This document shows, piece after piece, positions 16,418 through 23,520 of a stretch of 64,000 nucleotides of DNA (positions are counted from its first letter, which is position 1; every line of letters begins with the position of its first letter). Source of the DNA: an uncultured Bacilli bacterium (GTDB lineage: Bacteria > Bacillota_I > Bacilli_A > RF39 > UBA660); the NCBI GenBank assembly GCA_934085595.1, contig CAKOHK010000003.1:62001-126000 (forward strand). Reading direction: 5' to 3'. The notes under the pieces were generated by a model, which was not told the origin of the DNA, did no database searches, and saw nothing but the letters and a program-made list of their open reading frames with translations. The position numbers and the translations under genes are program-made.

Positions 16418-17321
16418 TTAGTTTAGCACCTTGGTAAGTGTTTCTTCTTGCTAATTCTTTATCTATATCATTTAAAACGCAAAACTTTTTTAATAACCAT
16501 TTTGGCTCTATTAATAAATCTTTATCTGGGTCAGCAGTTATTCTATTAATTACTATGTCTTCTCTTAAATATTCTAATTGATCACAAACTATATCTATAT
16601 ATTCTTCTTTGGTTAATATGTGAAAATTATTTTGTTTATATAGATTGTATATTTCAGTATCTTTTACAATAAATAGCATGTGTATTTTTATGCCTTGTAT
16701 ATCTAATGATGAAACATATTTTGCTGTTTCTATCATCATTTCTTTTGTTTCATATGGTAATCCATTTATTATATGAACTACTACATTTATATTTCTTTTT
16801 CTTAAGTTATCTACTGCTTCTTTGAAACTTTCTAGTGTGTGACCTCTATTTATTAATAAAGATGTTCTTTCGTGTATAGTTTGAAGTCCTAGTTCAACTG
16901 TTAAATTAGTTCTTTTATTTAAGTCTTCTAAATAATCAAGTTTATCTTCTTCCAAGCAATCACATCTAGTAGCTATGTTTATACCTATAACTCCTGGTTC
17001 TTTTAGCATAGGTTCATATACTTCTTTTAATCTTTTAACACTAGCATAAGTATTAGTATTTGCTTGAAAGTAAGCTATATATTTTGAATTGGGCCATTTT
17101 TTTATTAATTCATTTTTAACTTTATTAAATTGCTCATGAAGAGGTAATCCATCATTTTCACCACTACCATTATAACAATATATACATCCTTTACCATTAA
17201 CTTTATTTGGACAAGAAAAGCCAGCATTTAACGATACTTTAAATACTTTAGAATTATATTTCATTTTATTATAATAATTTAGTGTATGATATCTTTTATT
17301 ATCAAGAGTATATTTAAACAT
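16413..17321 (-). CDS. Radical SAM protein, YhcC family (TIGR01212 type)
   Basis: The product is 302 residues. The radical-SAM cluster is CPNKVNGKGCIYC, a Cx8CxxC spacing typical of the YhcC/TIGR01212 group rather than the classic CxxxCxxC. The family N-terminus YNKMKYNSKVFKVSLNAG is present, followed by TNTYA, VELGLQTIHERT and VVHIINGLPYET. Such proteins bind a 4Fe-4S cluster and SAM; their substrate is not firmly known. AGGAGA precedes the start. The promoter region is shared with the divergent gene at 17390; an extended -10 (TGTTAAAAT) lies on the minus strand at 17339-17347. Confidence 0.88.
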   Translation of the reverse strand: MFKYTLDNKRYHTLNYYNKMKYNSKVFKVSLNAGFSCPNKVNGKGCIYCYNGSGENDGLPLHEQFNKVKNELIKKWPNSKYIAYFQANTNTYASVKRLKEVYEPMLKEPGVIGINIATRCDCLEEDKLDYLEDLNKRTNLTVELGLQTIHERTSLLINRGHTLESFKEAVDNLRKRNINVVVHIINGLPYETKEMMIETAKYVSSLDIQGIKIHMLFIVKDTEIYNLYKQNNFHILTKEEYIDIVCDQLEYLREDIVINRITADPDKDLLIEPKWLLKKFCVLNDIDKELARRNTYQGAKLK

Positions 17322-17354
17322 AATTTCTCCTCATGTATATTTTAACATACAGTG

Positions 17355-17383
17355 TTTACATTTGATAATAAAAATTATACAAT
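17355..17383 (+). promoter_or_regulatory. Promoter placed for a leaderless mRNA (17390 gene)
   Basis: TTTACA (17355-17360), 17-nt spacer, TACAAT (17378-17383). The predicted start of transcription, 7 nt after the -10 box, is the A of the ATG at 17390. Confidence 0.5.
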
Positions 17384-17389
17384 TAATAT

Positions 17390-17965
17390 ATGGATAATAT
17401 AAAAGATTTGACAACTTATATAGATAAAGAAAATATCTTGTTAATAAAAGATAATAATTTTTTAATAAATGCTTTTGAACTTAGATTACTTAAAAGAATA
17501 TCATCAGTGTTTAGTAAATATAATACTACTTTTAATAATGAGAAACTTCAAAATATTACTAGTGAATATTTAACTGTAAGTTTTAAAAATGTTAATGCTG
17601 AGGTATGTAATAGTTATAAGAAACTACTATATAAGTATTTTGATGTGATTAATGAATATTATAATACTCATAGTGATTCTAAGAATAAGATTAAGCAAAT
17701 AACTAAAGAGTTTATTGATAAACTATATAATAAAGAAAATCCTATTATGAATGAGAGTATTAGTAATAATTATAAAAATGAAATTATGAATAATATTTAT
17801 GTTTATGATAATATTAGTATGAATAAAGAAATAACTCTTATTATTAAAAATGATACTTGTGATGTTATTAATGAAATAAATCATAATGTTAATGAGTATT
17901 TAATTAGATGTATGAAAGAAATAATTAAGTATGTTTTTGGTAGTAGAAGTGGGGATCTAGTATGA
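17390..17965 (+). CDS. Hypothetical helical protein coupled to the D,D-carboxypeptidase gene
   Basis: I do not recognise this 191-residue protein. It has no signal peptide or membrane helix, is rich in Asn, Lys, Ile and Tyr, and looks mostly alpha-helical. No Shine-Dalgarno sequence precedes the ATG, and the nearest promoter places the transcript start at the ATG itself. The last codons overlap the next gene by 4 nt (ATGA), so the two proteins are probably made together. A cytoplasmic role linked to the D,D-carboxypeptidase is possible but not shown. Confidence 0.55.
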   Translation: MDNIKDLTTYIDKENILLIKDNNFLINAFELRLLKRISSVFSKYNTTFNNEKLQNITSEYLTVSFKNVNAEVCNSYKKLLYKYFDVINEYYNTHSDSKNKIKQITKEFIDKLYNKENPIMNESISNNYKNEIMNNIYVYDNISMNKEITLIIKNDTCDVINEINHNVNEYLIRCMKEIIKYVFGSRSGDLV

Positions 17966-19170
17966 AAAAATTATTAAAATTAATTGTTTTTGTCTTTGTT
18001 TCTTTTTTTACTTTTAGTACATGTATATTTGGACTTAGTCTTAATAGTGAAAAGTATATTTTATATAATTTAGATACTGATGAAGTGTTACTTAAGAAAG
18101 ATAGTGATGTTAAAGCTAGTATTGCTAGTCTTACTAAAATTATGAGTGTTATAGTTGCGATTGAAAATATAGATGATTATGATAAAGTAATAACTATAAC
18201 TAGTGATATGCTTAATGGTATTGCTTATGATGTTGCGGTTACTGGATTTAAAGTGGGGGATAAAGTTACTGTTGATGATTTGTTATATTCAGCTATTGTA
18301 GCGAGTGGAGCGGATAGTGTTAATGCGCTTGCTTATGTTGTTAGTGGTAATACTTCAAAGTTTGTTAAACTTATGAATGATAAAAGTAAAGAATTAAATA
18401 TGAAGAATACTAATTTTACTAATGTAGTAGGGCTTTATGATTCTAAACATTATAGTACTTGTGAAGATATGGGTATTTTAGTAAAATATGCGCTTAAGAA
18501 TAAAAAGTTTAGAGAGATATTTGGAGCTAATTATTATAATACAAGTAATGGTATTAAACTTAGGAGTACTATTAGTAGATATAATGATGGAAAAAATAAT
18601 ATTTCTTATATAACTGGTGCTAAAACTGGATATTTAAGTAAAGCTGGTAATTGTCTTGCTAGTACTGCTCATATAGTTGGCATAGATTATTTACTTATTA
18701 CACTTAATTCGTATAAAGGAAAAACATCACATGTGGATGATGCGGTTAAGGTTTATAATTATTATGGTAACTTATATGAAAAAGCAAATGTTGTATTAAA
18801 AAATGATGAAATAGTTAAAATAAAAGTTAAATATACTAAAGAAAAGTATATTATGATTAAAGCAAATCAAAATATTGATGTTATTATGAAGAAGGGGTTT
18901 GATAAAAGTAAAGTAAGTTATGATTATGATGGAAAAGATGCAGTTACTTATTTTACTAAAAATGGAATTAAACTTGGTAATGTTAAAGTTAAATATAAGG
19001 GTGAAGTAATTAGCAATTTTGATTTATATTATAATGAAAAAGATAATGTTCATTTTAGTTTGATGTCTTTTATACTTAGTTATTCTTATGTGATAATAAT
19101 TATAGTTTTAATAATTTGCGCTAAAAAAAGAAGTAAAAAGAAAAGAAGAAAAAAAATAAATCTCATGTGA
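17962..19170 (+). CDS. D-alanyl-D-alanine carboxypeptidase (peptidase S11, DacF-like)
   Basis: The product is 402 residues. A signal peptide (about 1-24) is followed by the penicillin-binding motifs SLTK (Ser nucleophile, about residue 55), SVN in ASGADSVNALAYV, and KTG in ITGAKTGYLSKAG. A C-terminal hydrophobic helix (about 365-390) ends in a very basic tail, giving a membrane anchor. The enzyme trims the terminal D-Ala from peptidoglycan stem peptides outside the cell. In spore formers one such enzyme, DacF, acts in the forespore; with sporulation genes in this window that role is possible, but a vegetative DacA-type role fits equally well. Translation is coupled to the gene before it. Confidence 0.88.
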   Translation: MKKLLKLIVFVFVSFFTFSTCIFGLSLNSEKYILYNLDTDEVLLKKDSDVKASIASLTKIMSVIVAIENIDDYDKVITITSDMLNGIAYDVAVTGFKVGDKVTVDDLLYSAIVASGADSVNALAYVVSGNTSKFVKLMNDKSKELNMKNTNFTNVVGLYDSKHYSTCEDMGILVKYALKNKKFREIFGANYYNTSNGIKLRSTISRYNDGKNNISYITGAKTGYLSKAGNCLASTAHIVGIDYLLITLNSYKGKTSHVDDAVKVYNYYGNLYEKANVVLKNDEIVKIKVKYTKEKYIMIKANQNIDVIMKKGFDKSKVSYDYDGKDAVTYFTKNGIKLGNVKVKYKGEVISNFDLYYNEKDNVHFSLMSFILSYSYVIIIIVLIICAKKRSKKKRRKKINLM

Positions 19171-19175
19171 GATTT
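19150..19175 (-). terminator. Terminator for the 19760-19174 minus-strand gene pair
   Basis: Read on the minus strand, a near-palindromic hairpin (19158-19175, AAATCTC paired with GAGATTT) is followed by a long T tract. The hairpin could also help end dacF transcription on the plus strand. Confidence 0.5.
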
Positions 19176-19374
19176 ACAATTTCAAAGTGTCTTCTGGACC
19201 ATTAAAATAATCTAATAGTTCAGTTGCTTTATCTGATACTTCTTTTTTGTATGTTTTAAATAATTCATCATTTAATACTTTAATTAATAAGTATGCTTGT
19301 GTGGCTTGATTTAATAATTCTTCTATGCTATCTAAGGTATTTATGGTTTTTTGATAATCAATATTATATTTCAT
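19174..19374 (-). CDS. Small hypothetical protein
   Basis: The product is 66 residues, acidic and helical, with a LLNQATQAYLLIKVLNDELF core. I do not recognise a family. Its first codon overlaps the last codons of the upstream minus-strand gene (19371-19374), and both proteins begin with similar words (KYNIDYQKT here, MKIDYEKTLQNIE there). This suggests that they are related or work as a pair. No signal peptide or membrane helix is seen. Confidence 0.5.
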   Translation of the reverse strand: MKYNIDYQKTINTLDSIEELLNQATQAYLLIKVLNDELFKTYKKEVSDKATELLDYFNGPEDTLKL

Positions 19375-19760
19375 TTTATATCTAATCCTAAAGTATAATC
19401 TTCATCTTCTTCATTATCTTTTGTGACGTCATAGTCATAGATTGTTTCTAATTCTTCATCTGTATCAAAATCAAATATAAAATCTAATATTAAATCTAAT
19501 TTCGAATCATCTTTTACATTTATATTTTTTTCTATTCTTTTTGATTCGATGGCTATTTCTAATGAGTTTAAAAAGTAATAAAGTATTTCAATGTTTTTTC
19601 TTTTATGATTAATACTTCTTTTTAGCATATCAAATCCTAGTGCTTCGTAAAAATCATTTTCATTTTTTTCTAGTTTTGATAGTTCTTTGTGATATTTTTT
19701 TGATATTAATTTACGTAATGTTTCAATGTTTTGAAGAGTTTTTTCATAGTCTATTTTCAT
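19371..19760 (-). CDS. Hypothetical acidic protein
   Basis: The product is 129 residues. The start is placed at the ATG at 19760 (MKIDYEKTLQ) because GAGGT lies 5 nt before it; the ATG at 19772 overlaps that ribosome binding site. The N-terminal part looks like a coiled coil (ETLRKLISKKYHKELSKLEKNE). The C-terminal third is very acidic (about 12 Asp/Glu in a stretch ending EEDEDYTLGLD). No family recognised. It forms a two-gene minus-strand unit with the next small gene, ending at a shared hairpin with dacF. Confidence 0.5.
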   Translation of the reverse strand: MKIDYEKTLQNIETLRKLISKKYHKELSKLEKNENDFYEALGFDMLKRSINHKRKNIEILYYFLNSLEIAIESKRIEKNINVKDDSKLDLILDFIFDFDTDEELETIYDYDVTKDNEEDEDYTLGLDIK

Positions 19761-19816
19761 AATATACCTCATTTGATTTTATTTTAGCATTATATAAATG
19801 CTATGTCAAAAGTAAC

Positions 19817-19845
19817 TTGACAATATTCTATTAAAACTTTAAAAT
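19817..19845 (+). promoter_or_regulatory. SigA promoter of the RNase Y gene
   Basis: Perfect TTGACA (19817-19822), 17-nt spacer, TAAAAT (19840-19845). A short hairpin (AGAAG/CTTCT, 19852-19866) follows in the leader. Confidence 0.75.
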
Positions 19846-19890
19846 ATAAATAGAAGGTTAACTTCTAGAAAGTAATGGAGGAAATTATTT

Positions 19891-21444
19891 ATGGATAATA
19901 ATGTAATCTCCATTTTGCTTGTTATAGTTGGATTATTTGTGGGTGGGCTTATTGTTATGATAGTAAACAAAATTAAGCTTTCTAATTCACAAAAAGCAGC
20001 TGATAAATTAATTCAAGATGCTAAAAAAGAAGCTGAAAGAGTTAAAAGAGATGGCTTTCTTGAATTAAAAGAAGAAAGTTACAAACTTAAAAATCAAACT
20101 GATCAAGAAATTAAGGAAAAAAAGAAAGAACTTAGTGAACTTAATCAAAGAATTGATAATAGAGAAAAGAGTTTAGATAAAAGAGATGAGCTTTTGACTG
20201 AAAGAGAAAAAAATCTAGATTCTAAAGATAAAGATTTATTAGCAAAGCAAAAAGAAATTCAAGAAAAAGATGCAAAAATGGAGAGTATCTTAAAAGAACA
20301 AATTGATCTTTTAGAAAAGATATCTGGTTTTTCAAAAGAAAAAGCTAGAAGTCTTGTACTTAAAAAAGTAGAAGATGAAATGAATAAGGAAATTGCTGTA
20401 TATTTAAAAGATAGAGAAGATGAGGCAAAACTTAATGCTGATAAAATTGCTAAAGAATTAATTGTTTCTAGTATGCAAAGATATTCTAGTGATGTTACTA
20501 GTGAACAAACTGTAAGTACAGTTGTTCTTCCTAATGATGATATGAAGGGAAGAATAATAGGAAGAGAAGGAAGAAATATAAGAACTATCGAAGCTGTTAC
20601 TGGAGTTGATTTAATAATTGATGATACTCCTGAAGTAATAGTATTGTCTTCTTTTGATCCACTTAGAAGAGAAATTGCTAAAGTAACTTTAGAAACACTT
20701 ATTAAAGATGGAAGAATACATCCTGCGAGAATAGAAGAGTTATATGATAAAGTTTGTGAAGACTATAAAAAAATAATTCGTGAAAAAGGTGAAGAAGCTT
20801 TATTTGAACTTGGAATATCTAAAATGGATCCAGAGATGGTATCTTTAGTAGGTAAACTTGCTTTTAGAACTAGTTATGGACAGGACGTTTTACATCATAG
20901 TATAGAGGTTGCTAATTTAGCTGGACTTCTTGCTAGTGAACTTGGTGAAAATGTTAGTCTTGCTAAGAGAGCTGGGTTATTACATGATATTGGAAAAGCT
21001 ATTGATTTTGAGATAGAAGGTAGTCATGTTGAGATAGGTGCTGATGTTGCTAAAAAATATGGTGAAGATAAAGTTGTTATTAACGCAATTGAATCTCATC
21101 ATGGTGATAAGAAAGCTGAATATGTTATTTCAGAACTTGTTGCTATTGCTGATGCACTTAGTGCTGCTAGACCTGGGGCTCGTAATGATAGTTTAGAAAA
21201 CTATATTAAAAGACTTGAAGATTTAGAAAAGATTGGTAATGAAATAGAAGGCGTTGATAAAACATATGCTATGCAAGCTGGACGTGAACTTAGAGTTATA
21301 GTTAAGCCTGAAGTTATTGATGATATTACAAGTTATAAAGTAGCAAGAGAAATTAAAGATAAAATAGAAGATACAATGCAGTATCCTGGTACTATTAAAG
21401 TTGTAGTAGTAAGAGAAACTAGAGCTGAAGAAGTTGCAAAATAA
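19891..21444 (+). CDS. rny: Ribonuclease Y
   Basis: The product is 517 residues, the usual family length. It has an N-terminal transmembrane helix (about 5-27), a long charged coiled coil (about 35-165), a KH domain with GRIIGREGRNIRTIEAVTGVDLIIDD (about 215-245), and an HD domain with LHHSIEVANLAG and LLHDIGKAID giving the metal-binding His-Asp pair. It is the membrane-bound endonuclease that starts mRNA decay in many Firmicutes and here complements RNase J at 61457. TGGAGG precedes the start, and a strong SigA promoter and a terminator flank it, so it is probably transcribed alone. Confidence 0.95.
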   Translation: MDNNVISILLVIVGLFVGGLIVMIVNKIKLSNSQKAADKLIQDAKKEAERVKRDGFLELKEESYKLKNQTDQEIKEKKKELSELNQRIDNREKSLDKRDELLTEREKNLDSKDKDLLAKQKEIQEKDAKMESILKEQIDLLEKISGFSKEKARSLVLKKVEDEMNKEIAVYLKDREDEAKLNADKIAKELIVSSMQRYSSDVTSEQTVSTVVLPNDDMKGRIIGREGRNIRTIEAVTGVDLIIDDTPEVIVLSSFDPLRREIAKVTLETLIKDGRIHPARIEELYDKVCEDYKKIIREKGEEALFELGISKMDPEMVSLVGKLAFRTSYGQDVLHHSIEVANLAGLLASELGENVSLAKRAGLLHDIGKAIDFEIEGSHVEIGADVAKKYGEDKVVINAIESHHGDKKAEYVISELVAIADALSAARPGARNDSLENYIKRLEDLEKIGNEIEGVDKTYAMQAGRELRVIVKPEVIDDITSYKVAREIKDKIEDTMQYPGTIKVVVVRETRAEEVAK

Positions 21445-21462
21445 CAACTTCTTTTTATTTTT
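21428..21462 (+). terminator. Terminator after rny
   Basis: A 9-bp stem (21428-21436 with 21445-21453) spans the stop codon and is followed by a T-rich tail. Confidence 0.65.
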
Positions 21463-21473
21463 GTAAAAAAATA

Positions 21474-21502
21474 TTGAAATAATAATATTTGAATGTTAAA
21501 AT
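21474..21502 (+). promoter_or_regulatory. SigA promoter with extended -10
   Basis: TTGAAA (21474-21479), 17-nt spacer ending TGT, TAAAAT (21497-21502). It drives the gene at 21531. Confidence 0.65.
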
Positions 21503-21530
21503 GAATATATAAAGAATAGGGAGGACAAGC

Positions 21531-22367
21531 ATGGATAAAGTATTAAATTTTTTAGCTGATAATTACATATTGTTAATGGTTATAGGAGTTGTTTTATTAA
21601 TTGCTCTTATTGGTTTTGTAGTTGATGGTAAGAAGAAAAAGAAAGATGAGGGTACTATAGATAATAGTCAAAATGTTACTGCTGAAAATAATGTTAACAC
21701 TTTGAATACTGATACTAACGTAGTAAATACTGAGAATACTGTAAATACAGATGTTAATTTAAATACTAATGAAACTATAGCAGAACCAACACTTGATTTT
21801 GGAACACCTAATACTAATCAAACTGAAAATAATATTGTTGATAATGGGTTAAATGCAGAACCAGTTACACTTGAAGCACAAACTGAAATGCCAGTAAATG
21901 ATGTTAATGCTCAAGTTGTTCCAAATATAGTAGAGAGTGAACCTACTGCTTTAGATTTTGGAACTCCAGCAAATACTGTTACTGAACCAATTACTAATGA
22001 ACCAGTTGTTAATGAACCAGTTGTTAATCAACCAATAGTTAATGAACCTGTAGTTAATGAACCTGTTGTTAGCGAGCCAGTGGTTAGTGAACCAGTAAAC
22101 AATATGTATAATAATGCTCAAGCTGTTCAAGAAAATGTAGTTGATTTTGGAAATACAGGAGTAGTTAATACTCCAAGTAATGCAAGTGAGCCAGTTGTTT
22201 TAGGTGGAGAAATGCCTGCTAATAATCAAACTGTTAATGCTACTAGTACTACTCAAGTAGTTAACAATGCACCTGCTAGTGAAACACCACAAGTTGCTAC
22301 TATTGAAATACCAACTATTGAGCCAGTTAATGTTGATACAAATAATGATCAAACACCTTTAGTTTAA
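21531..22367 (+). CDS. Single-pass membrane protein with Asn/Val/Pro/Glu repeat tail
   Basis: The 278-residue product has one transmembrane helix at about residues 11-30, a lysine-rich stop-transfer patch (KKKKKDE), then a long low-complexity region dominated by Asn, Thr, Val, Glu and Pro. Positions 156-190 hold seven imperfect (N/S)EPVV pentapeptides. No enzyme domain is seen. The positive patch after the helix suggests the tail faces the cytoplasm (N-out, C-in). A structural or scaffold role is possible. GGGAGGA precedes the start. Confidence 0.6.
   Translation: MDKVLNFLADNYILLMVIGVVLLIALIGFVVDGKKKKKDEGTIDNSQNVTAENNVNTLNTDTNVVNTENTVNTDVNLNTNETIAEPTLDFGTPNTNQTENNIVDNGLNAEPVTLEAQTEMPVNDVNAQVVPNIVESEPTALDFGTPANTVTEPITNEPVVNEPVVNQPIVNEPVVNEPVVSEPVVSEPVNNMYNNAQAVQENVVDFGNTGVVNTPSNASEPVVLGGEMPANNQTVNATSTTQVVNNAPASETPQVATIEIPTIEPVNVDTNNDQTPLV
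21996..22100 (+). repeat. Seven 15-bp repeats encoding (N/S)EPVV
   Basis: Seven consecutive 15-nt units within the gene at 21531, most reading AATGAACCAGTTGTT or a close variant. They vary mainly at third codon positions, so the peptide repeat is under selection rather than freshly amplified. Confidence 0.75.
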
Positions 22368-22379
22368 TTAAAGGTTTCT

Positions 22380-22405
22380 AAAAGAATATATAATTATATT
22401 CTTTT
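22380..22405 (+). terminator. Terminator after the repeat membrane protein
   Basis: An 11-bp perfect stem (22380-22390 with 22395-22405) has the loop TAAT. It is AT-rich and followed by AATATTTAT. Confidence 0.45.
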
Positions 22406-22431
22406 AATATTTATGGAAGTGTGGTGAAGAT

Positions 22432-22938
22432 ATGCGTAATAAACTTAAGAATAAAAAATATAAGATAAGTAAAACATATATTGTTTTAATGGTGATTTTT
22501 TTGAGCGTTATTTGTGTATTTTCATATAATTTGATAGCTACAAGAATTGTTAAGGGTTCACATGATGTTAAGATATCTGAAGTATTTGATAAGCTTCCAG
22601 ATGATACACTTCTTAAAAGTTATTCAGAATATAAAGACTTTATTAGAAAATATTTAAGTGATTCAGAATATAAAGAAGAAATTACTGATAAAAGTATTAA
22701 TTCTAAGTCATTTGATAATAATGATTATGTAGCAATATTTTATGAGTCAAAGGCTTGTAAAAATACAGAGAGTTTAAATAAAGTTACTAAAACAAATAAT
22801 AAAATAGTTTTATCTGTTACTAGATATGAAGAGAGTGGATGTGATAATTCTAATAGAATATTATTTGTTCCGATAGAGGATAATCATTATGATAGTTTAC
22901 CTAATATAGTAATTAGGAAAAATGTTATAAATAAATAA
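22432..22938 (+). CDS. Hypothetical single-pass membrane protein
   Basis: The 168-residue product has a basic N-terminus, one transmembrane helix at about residues 14-36 and an outside domain of about 130 residues. That domain contains two cysteines (SKACKNTES and EESGCDNSN) that could form a disulfide. No family recognised. It could be a membrane-tethered wall-side protein. GTGAAG precedes the ATG. A clear terminator follows, and secG is next. Confidence 0.5.
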   Translation: MRNKLKNKKYKISKTYIVLMVIFLSVICVFSYNLIATRIVKGSHDVKISEVFDKLPDDTLLKSYSEYKDFIRKYLSDSEYKEEITDKSINSKSFDNNDYVAIFYESKACKNTESLNKVTKTNNKIVLSVTRYEESGCDNSNRILFVPIEDNHYDSLPNIVIRKNVINK

Positions 22939-22962
22939 TCAAGTTTTTGAACTTGATTTTTT
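22937..22962 (+). terminator. Terminator
   Basis: A 9-bp perfect stem (22937-22945 with 22950-22958) has the loop TTTG and a T6 tail. Confidence 0.75.
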
Positions 22963-23001
22963 CATATAATTGTGTAATAATATCATGTAGGGAGAGAAAC
23001 T

Positions 23002-23214
23002 ATGAAGGAAATACTATATGTAATATGTGTATTAATTATTGTGATTGTATTATTACAAAGTAATAAAGCTAGTGATGCTAGTCAAATTATTACAGGTGGA
23101 AATGCAATGCTTATGGGTAAGAGTAAAGAAAGAGGTGCTGAGAAGTTTGTTACTAAATTAACTTATATTTTAGGCACTGCATTTATTATTTTATCTATGA
23201 TATTAAGTGTTTAG
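23002..23214 (+). CDS. secG: Protein translocase subunit SecG
   Basis: The 70-residue product has two hydrophobic helices (about 3-20 and 50-69) joined by a polar loop. The loop carries the conserved LLQSNKASDASQIITGG and MGKSKERG features of SecG. It supports SecYEG-mediated protein export. GGGAGAG precedes the start. It is flanked by terminators, so it is probably transcribed alone. Many Firmicutes have rnr and smpB downstream of secG, but here a bacteriocin-type cassette follows. Confidence 0.9.
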   Translation: MKEILYVICVLIIVIVLLQSNKASDASQIITGGNAMLMGKSKERGAEKFVTKLTYILGTAFIILSMILSV

Positions 23215-23226
23215 ATTTGAATATTG

Positions 23227-23248
23227 AATTGCGATATGCAATTTTTTT
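23227..23248 (+). terminator. Terminator after secG
   Basis: A 6-bp stem AATTGC/GCAATT (23227-23232 with 23238-23243) is followed by a run of T. Confidence 0.55.
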
Positions 23249-23268
23249 AATTTTCTTTAATTTTATAT

Positions 23269-23297
23269 ATTGTCATCTTTTGAGATGACAATTTTTT
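23269..23297 (+). terminator. Second terminator before the bacteriocin-type cassette
   Basis: A 10-bp perfect stem (23269-23278 with 23283-23292) has the loop TTTG and a T6 tail. It insulates the cassette from secG transcription. Confidence 0.75.
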
Positions 23298-23372
23298 ATA
23301 TTATTTAATTTTGTATTTGGTGGTTTTTGATTTTTGTTTTAAATATTAAGTTTATTTTCTTTTTTTTGGCGT

Positions 23373-23401
23373 TTGCATCTATTTTTTTAAAGTTATAGAA
23401 T
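23373..23401 (+). promoter_or_regulatory. Candidate promoter of the bacteriocin-type cassette
   Basis: TTGCAT (23373-23378), 17-nt spacer, TAGAAT (23396-23401). It lies 26 nt before a small ORF that has a strong ribosome binding site. Confidence 0.4.
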
Positions 23402-23427
23402 GTATTTAAGTTAGAAAGGAGTGATAG

Positions 23428-23520
23428 ATGATTGATATTGATTTTTTAGTTTTATTTAATTTTTGTAGAAGTCCAACTTTTAGTTTGATTTTTAGGAGAA
23501 GTAATGAAAAAGAATATTGA
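23428..23520 (+). CDS. Possible 30-residue leader peptide ahead of the C39 exporter
   Basis: A 30-codon frame follows a very good Shine-Dalgarno sequence (AGAAAGGAGTG, 23413-23423). It ends 17 nt inside the exporter gene, so its translation could control exporter translation. The peptide is hydrophobic, starts MIDIDFLVLFNF and contains one Cys. It has no double-glycine motif, so it does not look like a substrate of the exporter. It could be a regulatory leader or a chance frame. Confidence 0.35.
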   Translation: MIDIDFLVLFNFCRSPTFSLIFRRSNEKEY

